Assembly: GCF_029168945.1 (NCBI RefSeq)
Contig: NC_083607.1
Location: forward strand, 10,930,001-10,994,000
Reading direction: 5' to 3'
DNA from: Cannabis sativa
Lineage: Eukaryota > Streptophyta > Magnoliopsida > Rosales > Cannabaceae
DNA: 64,000 nt
Shown: one piece after another, positions 12,601 to 23,575 of the stretch
How positions within the stretch are numbered: position 1 is the stretch's first letter
Layout: each line of letters opens with the position of its first letter
Notes under the pieces: model-generated
Told to the model about the DNA's origin: nothing
Databases searched by the model: none
What the model saw: only the letters and a program-made list of their open reading frames with translations
Position numbers and translations under genes: made by a program

Positions 12601-13449
12601 ATAGACAAAAACTACCACGAGAAACGCAACCCAAATAAACGATAAAACCAACAATGCAAAGAAAAGATAGAGGAAAAAACTAGCCAAAGAAATAACCCTT
12701 TGGCTAGTGAAAGAAGACCATAAAACATAAAACAAACATTTTTCTCAAAAGGGGCAAAAACTATAAATCTTGATACATTCTAGCCTGATACAAGTGCGCT
12801 CCAAAACTAGCCTACCAATGTCTAACTAGTCAATCTAAAAATGCCTAACCACATTATATAAACACCACCAAGTACTACTCAATCACTTAGCTAGAACATA
12901 TTTTAAAACTTGTTACGTTAGACCTAACCCTTTTAGCAATTAAAATATAATAGTCCCTACATCATCTGAAACATGTAAAAACCAGACCTAATACTGTTCA
13001 AACATGTAACCACCCCATGTTTATCGTTTCGAAACCTGTTCAAAACACTATGTTATAAAATTTAAAGGCTTATACAAATCGAATAAATTTCCTTAAAGAT
13101 AAAGAACTGTCTACCTTTGAGAGGCTTGCAAACTGCCGCCCTCACCCTTTTATCTTCTGAAAAGATAATAGCCCCTAATAGAATTATTTAGGTCGGGATT
13201 ATTTGTATAATTATTTATGGATTTACGTATTTAATTAAATATCTCCATAAAAATACAAAAAATAGATAAATAAATAAGTAAAGAAACTTATAGAGACAGA
13301 GATACATATATATATATTAATGGTAAGTAACTCAATCTTTATATTAAAGATATTTTACACAAAATACTATATCTTTTTTTCAATCTTTATACCTCATCTA
13401 TGTTTAAAGATTTTTTTACATTTATACTATCTATATATAAATATATCTT
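12601..13449. other. No gene seen; flank of element A
   Basis: Low-complexity AT-rich sequence with a short (TA)n tract near 13306-13317. No reading frame of note, no terminal repeats. Confidence 0.55.
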
Positions 13450-13672
13450 TGTTATAAAATAATGTAGAATAATATAAAATAAGTAAGAAGAAGATGAAGA
13501 GAGAAAGAGAAATTAAATGAGAATTTCTTAGTTGTTTATTCCAATGGAGTGAACCCCTATTTATACAAATACAAGAGTCAAATATTAAAAAACTAAAAAA
13601 AATAAAAACTAAGAAAAAGGGAATGTTGATTATAATTAATGGACATTGACATAATTATTAATATTTATAACA
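13450..13672 (-). repeat. Element A 3' LTR (223 bp)
   Basis: Terminal repeat matching 40950-41204, shorter by a few small deletions. The plus-strand bases CTCCCCCTT just to its right are the polypurine tract on the minus strand. The shared stretch includes GTTTATTCCAATGG followed by CCTATTTATACAAATAC. Confidence 0.8.
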
Positions 13673-14170
13673 CTCCCCCTTGGATGTCCATAATAACTGC
13701 CTCATTAAAAATCTTGCTGGAAAACTTGATCTTAAGAAAAAGAGTATAATGTAAACTAACTCCCCCTCATTTAGGCATTCGTGGAGATCTTCTAATCGAC
13801 GAATTTTGATCTTATCTGTGGTCTTCTCAAATTTTGATGTTGGTAATAACTTTGTAAATAAGTTTGCAAGATTGATACTTGATTGAATTTGTTGAACACC
13901 AATATGCATTTTCTTAAAATGTATAAAGAAGAATTTGGTGAAATGTATTCTAATTCTATTTCCTTCAATGTACCCTCCTTTTAGTTGAGCGATGTAAGCA
14001 GTATTATCTTCATAGAGAACTGCTTGTGTTGATACTTCTTTATAGAGTGCAATCCATATGTTTCCCAAATATGCTATGTCAATGATCTCACTCCCACACA
14101 TTCTCTACTTGCTTCGTAAAATGCAAGTATGTGAATATGATTTAAAGTTGCCCCTTAAAAAACCTTGTCA
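13673..14170 (-). pseudogene. Copia pol C-terminus (RNase H), remnant
   Basis: The minus-strand translation contains the closing part of a Copia RNase H domain: VLYEDNTAYIAQLKGGYI, then IHFTKFFFIHF, then INLANLFTKLLPTSKFEK. The last block is the Copia hallmark D/N-L-A-D-x-F-T-K region. Here the usual second D is N (NLANLFTK), and the conserved DxTKHI-like stretch is worn. Upstream, a diverged ILAFYEASRECVG is readable after a frame break near 14101. The gene ends about 40 codons after the RNase H and is followed by the polypurine tract and LTR, the normal order. It is a dead fragment; the rest of pol is missing. Confidence 0.75.
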
Positions 14171-15512
14171 GAAAAACTCAGTGGGACAAAATCTGAGCTA
14201 AGGAAAAAAGAGTACAATATATATTTCATATTTATAACTATTTGCAAGTTGCCTTGTTAAAAACCTTGCCAGGAAAACCCATTGGGACAAAACTTGAACT
14301 AAGGAAAAAAGAGTGCAACATGAATATGTCTCCTCCTCATGAACATATGATCTATAATTCTTTTGGTGATAATGTATTTCATAAGATTATTGTTATCACT
14401 TTTAAAATATCACCATATACTATCTATGATCATATATTTTCTATAACTCTTGCAGAGTATATGTTTGTTGGAATTTATTTTACCAGGATCTTAGATCTAC
14501 TCACAAGTATGTTGTTTAACACCCTAAATATGAACTTTCTAAAACGATAAATAAACACATATAAAGTTAAGAAAACCTTACATTGATGCAGCGGAATTAA
14601 TGTCTCCTTCCACTCAGATCTCTAACCCTTGTATCCTTTCTGTCGCAGAGTATATCAAGATCTGAGCCCGAATGTCCTTCTCTTTGTGTGTGATCCTTCA
14701 CAGTCTTCCAATCTATGATTGAGTTACCACTTGCTGTGTGTGGGCACTTACTCTATCACTAAAGTTCGAAATTTATGAAGAAGAAAAGATAGAGAGAGAT
14801 TTTGGCTATAGGGAGAAAAGGGAAGGCTCAGTATTCTGAAGAGAGAATTTTCTGACAGAAAAGGTTATTCAAAGTTATGAAAAAGTTGTTATTTTAACTG
14901 AACCATCACTTTCTATTTATAGGCAACTACTAGGTTTAGGTTAGGAATTATTTGGCATTAAAATAATGAAAATATCAATTTAAAAAACCACTTTAAGTGG
15001 CTGGCCATGGTGTGTAGTGGGCCCCACTTGGTTTTTGCAGTTTTCACAAATTTTATTTCTATTTTCTCAAAAACGCCAATTTTCAAATTCTAACCATTTA
15101 AATGCTAAAAGTAATTATTTAATAACTAAAATAGATTATTAAATAATATTGTCATTTAGTTTAATTATTAATTAGACATATAAAGTATATTAATAAATAA
15201 ATAAACCCAGAATCTCTTTTCTTTACAATTTCGCCCTTGCATAGTGAAAATTCACAAATTAGACATAGTCTAACTTTAGAATTATAATTGATTATCACAA
15301 ATCAATTATTGAGTCTTACAAGCAGTATAGTCTCAACTAGAATGGGGACCATGGATCTATATGTTGAGCTTCCAATAAGTGAACCAAATTTACTAAGTAA
15401 ATTTCTACTTATTAATTCTTCGTTGAATCCACTCTTAGAACTTAGAATTGCACTCTCAGACTTATATAGAGCATATTATATGTTCCACGATATAGATATG
15501 CTATCTCATTTA

Positions 15513-17414
15513 TGTTGGAATATTTATTTTACCAGGATCTTAGATCTACTCACAAGTATGTTGTTTAAACACCCTAAATATGAACTTTCTAAAACGATAA
15601 ATTAAACACATATAAAGTTAAGACAACCTTACATTGATGCAGCAGAATTAATGTCTCCTTCCACTCAGATCTCTAACCCTTGTATCCTTTCTGTAGCAGA
15701 GTATAATCAAGATCTGAGCCCGAATGTCCTTCTTCTTCAAGTTTGATCCTTCACAGTCTTCCAATCTATGATTGAGTTACTGCTTGCTGTGTGTGGGCAC
15801 TTACTCTTTCACTAGGGTCACGAAATTGATGAAGGAGAAAAGAGAAAGAAGATTTCGGCCAGGTATAGAAAGTGGGGAAGGCTCAGTTTTTCTGAAGAGA
15901 GAAATTTCTGTCAGATTACTAATGAAAGCATGTTATGTGACTGAGCCATCACTTTCTATTTATAGGCAACTACTAGGTTTAGGTTAGGAATTATTTGGCA
16001 TTAAAATAATGAAAATATTAATTTGAAAAACCTATTTAAGTGGCCGGCCATGGTGTGTTATTGGGCCTCACTTAATTTTGCAGTTTTATCAAATTTTATC
16101 TCTATTTTCTCAAAAACGCCAATTTTCCAATTCTAACCTTTTAAATGCCAAAACTAATTATTTAATAACTAAAATAGATTATTAAATAATATTGTCATTT
16201 AATTTAATTATTAATTAGACATATAAAGTCCATTAATAAATAAATAAACCTAGAAACTCTTTTCTTTACAATTTCACCCCTGCTTAGTGAAAATTCATAA
16301 AATTAGACATAGTCTAACTTTAGAATTATAATTGATCAATCGCGAATCAATTAATGAGTCTTACAAGCAGAATGTTCTCAACTAGAATGGGGACCATGGA
16401 TCTATATGCTGAGCTTCCAATAAGTGAACCAAATTTACCAAGTAAATTCCTACTTATTAATTCTTCGTTGAATCCACTCTTAGAACTTAGAATTGCACTC
16501 TCAGACTTATATAGAGCATATTGCATGTTCCACGATATCAATATACTATCTCATTTAACCATTGTTATAATCTTATTGTGATTTAAAGATCCTCTATATA
16601 GATGATCTCCATCGAGATGGGATTTCTTTACCGTTCTCACCCCTCAATGTATTTTGCCCCTTAAAACACTTAGCTACCTGTAAATGGTGTTTAGTGATCT
16701 AATAATTAGTCAGTTAAACAAGAGCTCATCCATTTACTTCTATTTGCTAAGCTCGAAGGGAATCATCACTTGACTTCTATACACCAGTAGAAGCTATAGA
16801 TTCCATATTTATGTTCAGCACTCCCACTCAATCATACTATCATGTTCCCAAAATATACGTATCACCCTGACCCAAAGGTAGGCTTAACTAATAAATCAAA
16901 GAACATGAATAGCACTCCTGAGTTGAGCCCAAGCATATCAGGATTTAGATTCTTTTAATCTTAAGATCAACTACTGATATTGACTTGGAAAGATATGTAT
17001 AACGGTAAGTTTGTAATATCTTAACTTAGTTGAAATATCGGTCCAGTCCAATGTATACTCCATACATTCGAAACTAGTATACTTTACTAATGTCCTGGAA
17101 AGAACATAACACTTATTCCAAGTGTAAGTACACATCATCGCTGATTATCACATTAGTGTAAATCCAATAACACTGATGAAACAGGGACCAAAACTTTTAA
17201 TTCAAATGATCACAATCACATTCCACTGTGTTGACGATACTGTAATTGTGAATAAACATATGATATGGATTTAACTGATTTTGTGTGTATGAATGTAATA
17301 AACATATTAAACCATCAACATGTAAAATTCATGCAAACATCAATCACTTCAAATTTCTTATATTGATAACTAATCAGATTGTAAAGAGTTTTATTTAGGG
17401 CATAAAACCCAACA
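15513..17414 (-). repeat. Element B 3' LTR (1902 bp)
   Basis: The downstream LTR in the reading direction. The minus-strand start is TGTTGGGTTTTATGCCC at 17414 and the end AATATTCCAACA at 15513. It is the same length as the other LTR. Open frames inside it are chance frames, since they recur at the same place in the other LTR and match no protein. Confidence 0.93.
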
Positions 17415-17428
17415 AACTCCCACTTGCA
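17415..17428 (-). other. Element B polypurine tract
   Basis: The minus strand reads CAAGTGGGAGTTTG up to the start of the 3' LTR. Purine-rich CAAGTGGGAG next to TGTTGGG is the usual plus-strand primer of Copia-type elements. Confidence 0.8.
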
Positions 17429-17860
17429 CTAATATAAAATAAACTGTGCAAATAGGTCAATCTGATGTCTTGATCTTCAGATCAAGTGTAGTATATTTGA
17501 ATCCACCCAAACTTCTGGAAACTAGTTCATAAATACGCTTATGAAACATCCTTTACTATATGCTTTACTCATCAAGGGATACTGAAATCTTTACTGTTTT
17601 AAAAGTACACCTGAATTAATAGAAGACATATCTCTCATATTTTAAAATATGTAATTGAGATAATACAGTGTAGACTTTTCTTCAGTGATATAACTTTCTG
17701 GTATTTTCGAATAGACCAAGTTACAATTCTTCTCTGGTAGAGCTTTCTCTGGTAGACCAAGTTACAATTCTTCAGTGATATAACTTTCTGGTATTTTCGA
17801 ATAGACCAAGTTACAATTCTTCTCTGGTAGAGCTTTAATTATTATTCAATAATTCCTCCA
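17429..17860 (-). other. Element B 3' noncoding region with a 90-bp tandem duplication
   Basis: Sequence between polypurine tract and the next insertion. A unit starting TTCAGTGATATAACTTTC is present at 17681 and again at 17771, a 90-bp period with near identity. No coding sequence. Confidence 0.6.
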
Positions 17861-18140
17861 CGCCCAGAGTACCCGTGATTCGTAAGGAAATTAGATAGTT
17901 TTGTTTGTGTTTATTTGCATAAATTTAAACTCTTTATGTATTGGAATATGGTTTATGCTTTGTTATTATGAATATGTATGTGGTACTGAGAATGTGTGGT
18001 ATGGACACAATATGAGTTTATGAATTGATATATTGATTTGGGTTGTTTTGACTTGTATATGTTGTATGTTGCATTCATATATTGTGTGTTGTATGTTGCA
18101 AGTTGTATGCTAACGTCTCAGGTAAAGTGAGGGACCATGG

Positions 18141-18360
18141 TGGGGTATGATACGGGGTAAGGCCGTTGAATGTAGAGATACCCTACCCTGCATTTTTCTG
18201 AGTCGTGTTTGAAATTATTATGGTGGGGTATGATACGGGATAAGGCCGTTGAATGTAGAGATACCCTACCCTACATTTGTCTGATTCGTGTATGACATTG
18301 TTATAGTGGGGTATGATACAGTGATGTTACTGTTGAATATAGAGATACCCTATCTTATAA
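18141..18360 (+). repeat. Three-copy 83-bp tandem repeat
   Basis: The word TGGGGTATGATAC recurs at 18141, 18224 and 18307, an exact 83-base spacing. Each unit also has a GTAGAGATACCCTA segment that partly mirrors the first word. The third copy is more diverged. It is noncoding and lies in the chromovirus-derived insertion. Confidence 0.85.
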
Positions 18361-20285
18361 CAATGGTAGGGCTACATAGGCCCAGGTTATTATATGGGCA
18401 GATTAGGCCCGGGATATTGTAAGGCCGTGCTAGGCCTGTGTTATGTAAGGAATGGCTATGATATGCCAATGTTATGGTAAAGACATGATATGATTGAAAT
18501 AATTTTTATATGTTATTGCTATGATTGTGCTATGAGTATGATGTTAGGGTTGTGATCCCTACATATATGTAATGGTTTCGTTTAGTACAAATAAATGGTA
18601 TATGATTAAGCGAGTAAAGGAAAATATATATGAGAATTGGATTAAGCGATTTTTGTTCTCGAGTTATTCTTAGAAAGAGTGATTTTGATAGAAAATTTTA
18701 TTCATATTTCATTAGTTGGATGGATTAGTAAATGTTTCTTTTATAGTGATATGCATGTAGCTCATTCCTGAGAGTATGTTAACTTGTATGCTTCTAAGCC
18801 TATATATTGGCTAGCTCGCATGTGTAAGAAGACCTTTAACGATCTTTAGCTTACATGTAGTTCATGTAATTTATAGAAGACATGTGGTCTGTTTGAATGA
18901 CATCGGTTTGTTGATGATATATTGGATCGTTATGTGTAGGGCAACATTCTTAATAATTATGCTACGTAACTATAATAACGGAATTGTAGCTTTATGGAGG
19001 AAATTAAGTTAAAAAAAAAAATTAACATTCAATGAAAGAATGGGAACAATTAAAGAGAAGTTTGCATAAGTTCTTCTACCCTACTCCTTGTTGTTTGTTA
19101 TTTTTGTATTGTATAATGTGTTCTCAAGTGGCATATAAGGATGTTCATAAGAGAAGAGTTTTTTTTTATAAAATTACGAGCATGTTATTGCAAAACTTAT
19201 GTATTTAAAGCACGTATATGTAAGTTATTGGGATGGAGTATGTTTTGTTATTTAAGTAATGTATAAAGGAATAACAATACTTAAATTAGATTGTATATGT
19301 TATATGTGTTGTAGTTTGACCAATAAGATAAAAGTAAGTACATATTTGTTGGGTCCATAAGGTAGATAAGGAGGTCATGTAGTCAGTGGTGACAAACATG
19401 AAGTCCCTCGTGCATTTGGTAGTTAAATTTCGAGGACGAAATTTCTTTAAGGAGGGTAGAATGTAATACCCGGTAAAAATATACATATATTTTAAATTTT
19501 ATTTGTTATATAATTTGTGTGAGAATAAATATTCATTTATTTTTACTAATAGTGAATAGAGACTATTGCTTAGAATAGTATTGATAGATTTCTAAACATA
19601 GTTGAAATTATAGTAAGTGTCAAGGTAAAATTATGGTGTTTTTACGAATTAGGATAATTACTCAATTAAAGCCCAATATGAAAGTCTATTAGAGTTTTAT
19701 AGATTATTTAGTGGGTTTAATCTATTGTATGAAGTGCATTAAATAACATTATAATGGAATTAATGTCACAAAAATTCGTAGGTTTTGATAAATTCGCAGG
19801 ATTGAAAACTGTTTTACTAAAATGATTATATCTAGAGTTTTAGAGCTCCGATTGAGGTGATTCCAGTGGCGTTGGAAAGATAATTCAAAGATCTATAAAT
19901 TTTGTAGAAATAGTTATATCATAATTCGGAATTTTTCTAGGTGAAAACTGAGCCTAAAGTTACGAAATAAAGGGCTTACTTTTAAAATTTAAAGATTTAG
20001 ATATTTGTTGATTTAATAATATTTTAGCATTTTATTATATATATTATTTTTAGTTAACCTAAACCTATCAGAATACGATATCTCATAATCTTTTTATCAA
20101 ACCCTAAACTATCATAGTTTTATTTTTCCTCTCCAAACCAATTAGTCAAAGCCTCATTCTTCTTCATGTTTGCTCCTCTCAAACCTTCCACAATTCTTCT
20201 TATTTTCTACCTTCATTCTTAAAGTTTTGGATTTATAATCAAGGCTTGCGGGCTTGAGACATCGAATAGAAATATGTGAAGAGGT

Positions 20286-20374
20286 AATAGTAACCTTGGT
20301 GTAATGGTTAAGGTAGTTAGTAAATAGGTTAGAGGGTAAAGGTTCAAATCCCACTAACTGCACTTTATATTTAT
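20286..20374 (+). repeat. tRNA-derived SINE head, left arm
   Basis: The sequence contains a pol III A-box-like GGTGTAATGGTTAAGG and a B-box GGTTCAAATCCC about 45 bases later, the layout of a tRNA. The copy at 30926 lacks it, and divergence starts right after GAGGTA, so it is an insertion into the LTR. No SINE body or tail is seen; it runs straight into the Cassandra LTR. Confidence 0.65.
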
Positions 20375-21296
20375 TATGACAGTCAGTAGTCCCGTGATCC
20401 GTAAGGGGAAACACCGGGTAAGCTGTGCAATCCCACACCGCCTGGGGAAAGTCAAGTGGGATGATTCTAAGACTGTGTAGGTATGTGACTACACAGTTGA
20501 AAAGGGCTTAAATGGATTGATTGGTACTACCTATATCAACAAAATGCATCTTGTTTTTCGGTAGCCCATCTCGAAAGAACTCCAAAGTTAAGCGTGCTTG
20601 GCCTGGAGAAATTTCAAGGATGGGTGACCTCCTGGGAAGTTTTCCCAGGATGCGTGTGAGTGAGGACAAAGCACGCTGGAAACACTTGTGTTGGTCTGTA
20701 GGGTCAGTCATCAATCCAGGAAGCAGCCAGAGTGGCGTACTCGTGTATAAGAGCCATTAGTCCGTGGGTGTAAAGGCCCAATGGAGGCTTGAAGCGGGGA
20801 CGTTACAAATGGTATCAGAGCCTTGACCCAACCGGAAGTGTGGTCGACGAGGACGTCGGATCACGTAAGGGGGGGTGATTATGACAGTCAGTAGTCCCGT
20901 GATCCGTAAGGGGAAACACCGGGTAAGCTGTGCAATCCCACACCGCCTGGGGAAAGTCAATTGGGATGATTCTAAGACTGTGTAGGTATGTGACTACACA
21001 GTTGAAAAGGGCTTAAATGGATTGATTGGTACTACCTATATCAACAAAATGCATCTTATTTTTCGGTAGCCCATCTCGAAAGAACTCCAAAGTTAAGCGT
21101 GCTTGGCCTGGAGCAATTTCAAGGATGGGTGACCTCCTGGGAAGTTTTCCCAGGATGCGTGTGAGTGAGGACAAAGCACGCTGGAAACACTTGTGTTGGT
21201 CTGTAGGGTCAGTCATCAATCCAGGAAGCAGCCAAAGTGGCGTACTCGTGTATAAGAGCCATTAGTCCGTGGGTGTAAAGGCCCAATGGAGGCTTG
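20375..21296 (+). mobile_element. Cassandra TRIM element, complete but clipped at the 3' LTR end
   Basis: LTR 20375-20807, internal region 20808-20879, second LTR 20880-21296. The internal region has primer-binding site TGGTATCAGAGCC (20810-20822, initiator tRNA-Met type) and purine tract GTAAGGGGGGGTGA, and codes for nothing, as expected of Cassandra. The LTR includes 5S rRNA promoter parts: box A at about 20586 (AGTTAAGCGTGCTTGG), an intermediate element GGATGGG, and box C GACCTCCTGGGAAGT. The second LTR lacks its last 16 bases because the palindrome axis lies there. The two LTRs differ at about four sites. TRIMs need proteins from autonomous elements to move. Confidence 0.92.
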
Positions 21297-21726
21297 TAAC
21301 GTCCCCGCTTCAAGCCTCCATTGGGCCTTTACACCCACGGACTAATGGCTCTTATACACGAGTACGCCACTCTGGCTGCTTCCTGGATTGATGACTGACC
21401 CTACAGACCAACACAAGTGTTTCCAGCGTGCTTTGTCCTCACTCACACGCATCCTGGGAAAACTTCCCAGGAGGTCACCCATCCTTGAAATTGCTCCAGG
21501 CCAAGCACGCTTAACTTTGGAGTTCTTTCGAGATGGGCTACCGAAAAACAAGATGCATTTTGTTGATATAGGTAGTACCAATCAATCCATTTAAGCCCTT
21601 TTCAACTGTGTAGTCACATACCTACACAGTCTTAGAATCATCCCACTTGACTTTCCCTGTGCGTGTGGGATTGCACAGCTTACCCGGTGTTTCCCCTTAC
21701 GGATCACGGGACTACTGACTGTCATA
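21297..21726 (-). mobile_element. Cassandra solo LTR, inverted arm
   Basis: A single Cassandra LTR reading on the minus strand, with its full 3' terminus TGTAACGTCCCC at the palindrome axis and the 5S-like boxes in order. At sites where the two LTRs of the opposite arm differ, it carries the state also found in the copies at 54200-55329, so it appears the least changed of the three. There is a small local change near 21658 (TCCCTGTGCG). Confidence 0.9.
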
Positions 21727-21815
21727 ATAAATATAAAGTGCAGTTAGTGGGATTTGAACCTTTACCCTCTAACCTATTTACTAACTACCTTAACCATTAC
21801 ACCAAGGTTACTATT
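21727..21815 (-). repeat. tRNA-derived SINE head, right arm
   Basis: Inverted copy of the SINE head at 20286-20374 with the same A- and B-box-like words (GGGATTTGAACC on the plus strand). It has the same junction with Cassandra, so both arms descend from one LTR-SINE-Cassandra arrangement. Confidence 0.65.
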
Positions 21816-22640
21816 ACCTCTTCACATATTTCTATTCGATGTCTCAAGCCCGCAAGCCTTGATTATAAATCCAAAACTTTAAGAATGAAGGTAGAAAATA
21901 AGAAGAATTGTGGAAGGTTTGAGAGGAGCAAACATGAAGAAGAATGAGGCTTTGACTAATTGGTTTGGAGAGGAAAAATAAAACTATGATAGTTTAGGGT
22001 TTGATAAAAAGATTATGAGATATCGTATTCTGATAGGTTTAGGTTAACTAAAAATAATAATATATAATAAAATGCTAAAATATTATTAAATCAACAAATA
22101 TCTAAATCTTTAAATTTTAAAAGTAAGCCCTTTATTTCGTAACTTTAGGCTCAGTTTTCACCTAGAAAAATTCCGAATTATGATATAACTTTTTCTACAA
22201 AATTTATAGATCTTTGAATTATCTTTCCAACGCCACTGGAATCACCTCAATCGGAGCTCTAAAACTCTAGATATGATCATTTTAGTAAAACAGTTTTTAA
22301 TCCTGCGAATTTATCAAAACCTACGAATTTTTGTGACATTAATTTCATTATAATGTTATTTAATGCACTTCATACAATAGATTAAACCCACTAAATAATC
22401 TATAAAACTCTAATAGACTTTCATATTGGGCTTTAATTGAGTAATTATCCTAATTCGTAAAAACACCATAATTTTACCTTGACACTTACTATAATTTCAA
22501 CTATGTTTAGAAATCTATCAATACTATTCTAAGCAATAGTCTCTATTCACTATTAGTAGAAATAAATGAATATTTATTCTCACACAAATTATATAACAAA
22601 TAAAATTTAAAATATATGTATATTTTTACCGGGTATTACA

Positions 22641-22864
22641 CTCCACCCCCAAAGTAAGCACCATCTCATATAAATCGAAATTAGATGGTGAGATACAAGG
22701 ACAACTGATACACAGTTCCTTAATATTTAACATATAGATCACTTTCATAAATCCTTCTTGAATATCTTCTAATGTTCCCTATATGATTACATCTCAGATA
22801 GCTCCCACTCAATAGCAGATGTCTGGTTAAATAATACTTTTAACCTCTGATTGTTTGGAGAGTT
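22641..22864 (-). other. Element B noncoding segment
   Basis: Short stretch of element-B 3' region between two insertions. It carries the CTCCACCCC-type motif also seen at 26391, 26429 and 26583. No gene. Confidence 0.5.
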
Positions 22865-23279
22865 ACCTATGTAACACCCTAACTACCTTAGGCGTATTAC
22901 GTGATTTTTAAACGTACTGTGCAGCTCGTTGCTAATCAACGAGGTTTATGGAAAAACGTGATTAATTAAAATTTTGCTTTTTCATTAGACTTATAACCAT
23001 TTTACAAAAGTCTCGGGATCCCGATTTATAAAATATTTACAAAAGTTTTAACTGATTAACTTTTACATCAAAATGAAAGTCGTCTAACGACAGTTACAAA
23101 AGTCTCAGCCGTGCTGTCCCGAGGATCGTACGCTCCAGGCCTAACCGCCCCGACATGTACAATCTCATAAGCTCGCTCACGGTCCATCAGCTACAGCCTT
23201 GCCTTTACCTACACATGAACATAAATTGTGAGTCGACAGACTCAGTAAGAAAAGCATAATAATATCATACATAACTAAC

Positions 23280-23575
23280 TGCCGTGTCCAACACGATACT
23301 GAGTCCCGCTACTGCCATGTCCAACATGGTACTGAGCTACTACTGCCATGTCCAACATGGTACTGAGTTTTGAACGTTCAGGGGACGGTACTATTGACAA
23401 GTATCCTCCTGATCGGTCGAACCGGTCATACTCCGCCGTCGGTCATACTCCACTCGTACCGACGGGATAGGTCAATAGTCTTGAACCACCAACCGAGTGT
23501 CGGCTGATCGGCCGAACCGGTCATACTCCGCCGTCGGTCATACTCCAGCCTGTACCGACGTGACAGGGTTGGATG
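23280..23575. repeat. Two tandem repeat clusters inside the solo LTR
   Basis: First, three units of about 31 bases sharing CTGCCATGTCCAACATGG (23280-23365), each with an internal inverted repeat CCATG..CATGG. Second, two units of about 94 bases, each with GAACCGGTCATACTCCGCCG (about 23418 and 23512). Both are noncoding. Confidence 0.8.

Larger units (their letters stand above)
17861..22640 (+). mobile_element. Chromovirus-derived insertion ending in a palindromic LTR
   Basis: The pentamer CTCCA occurs at 17856-17860 and 22641-22645, and joining the flanks across it gives a continuous element-B sequence (a CTCCACCCC motif that recurs in B), so the insertion limits look right. The right part has the usual Ty3-type layout: internal end with TTTCGAGGACGAAATTTC, purine tract AAGGAGGGTAGAA (19449-19461), then LTR start TGTAATACCCGG at 19462. 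The left end, CGCCCAGAGTACCCG, is not a normal LTR terminus, so the 5' LTR and all pol genes are gone. Coding sequence was not found in 17861-19461. Confidence 0.6.
19462..22640. repeat. 3.2-kb palindrome: LTR-SINE-Cassandra / Cassandra-SINE-LTR
   Basis: The left arm (about 19462-20374) and the right arm (about 21727-22640) are inverted copies of about 913 bases with a few percent difference or less. Each arm holds about 820 bp from the start of a chromovirus LTR followed by a tRNA-derived SINE head. Between them sits a complete Cassandra element (+) joined head-on to an inverted Cassandra solo LTR; the inner arms, about 415 bp each, are separated by only 14 bases (21297-21310). Both outer ends are the LTR terminus TGTAATACC. 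The same LTR end without SINE or Cassandra is seen at 30926-31752, which gives the ancestral state. Confidence 0.9.

Noticed and set aside
15772..16581. Open frames of 64-75 codons seen again at 34408-35217
   Set aside because: These are inside the two LTRs of element B and match no protein; identity simply reflects LTR duplication.
20290..20365. tRNA gene
   Set aside because: A and B boxes are present but no cloverleaf with a proper acceptor stem and anticodon arm can be drawn; it fits a SINE head.
20550..20670. 5S rRNA gene
   Set aside because: The 5S-like boxes lie inside Cassandra LTRs with primer site and purine tract, repeated in all copies; the rest of the 5S sequence is diverged. 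It is a TRIM component, not an rRNA gene.
20508..21594. Repeated 68- and 79-codon open frames on both strands
   Set aside because: They fall within Cassandra LTRs and overlap each other on opposite strands at every copy; TRIM elements are noncoding.
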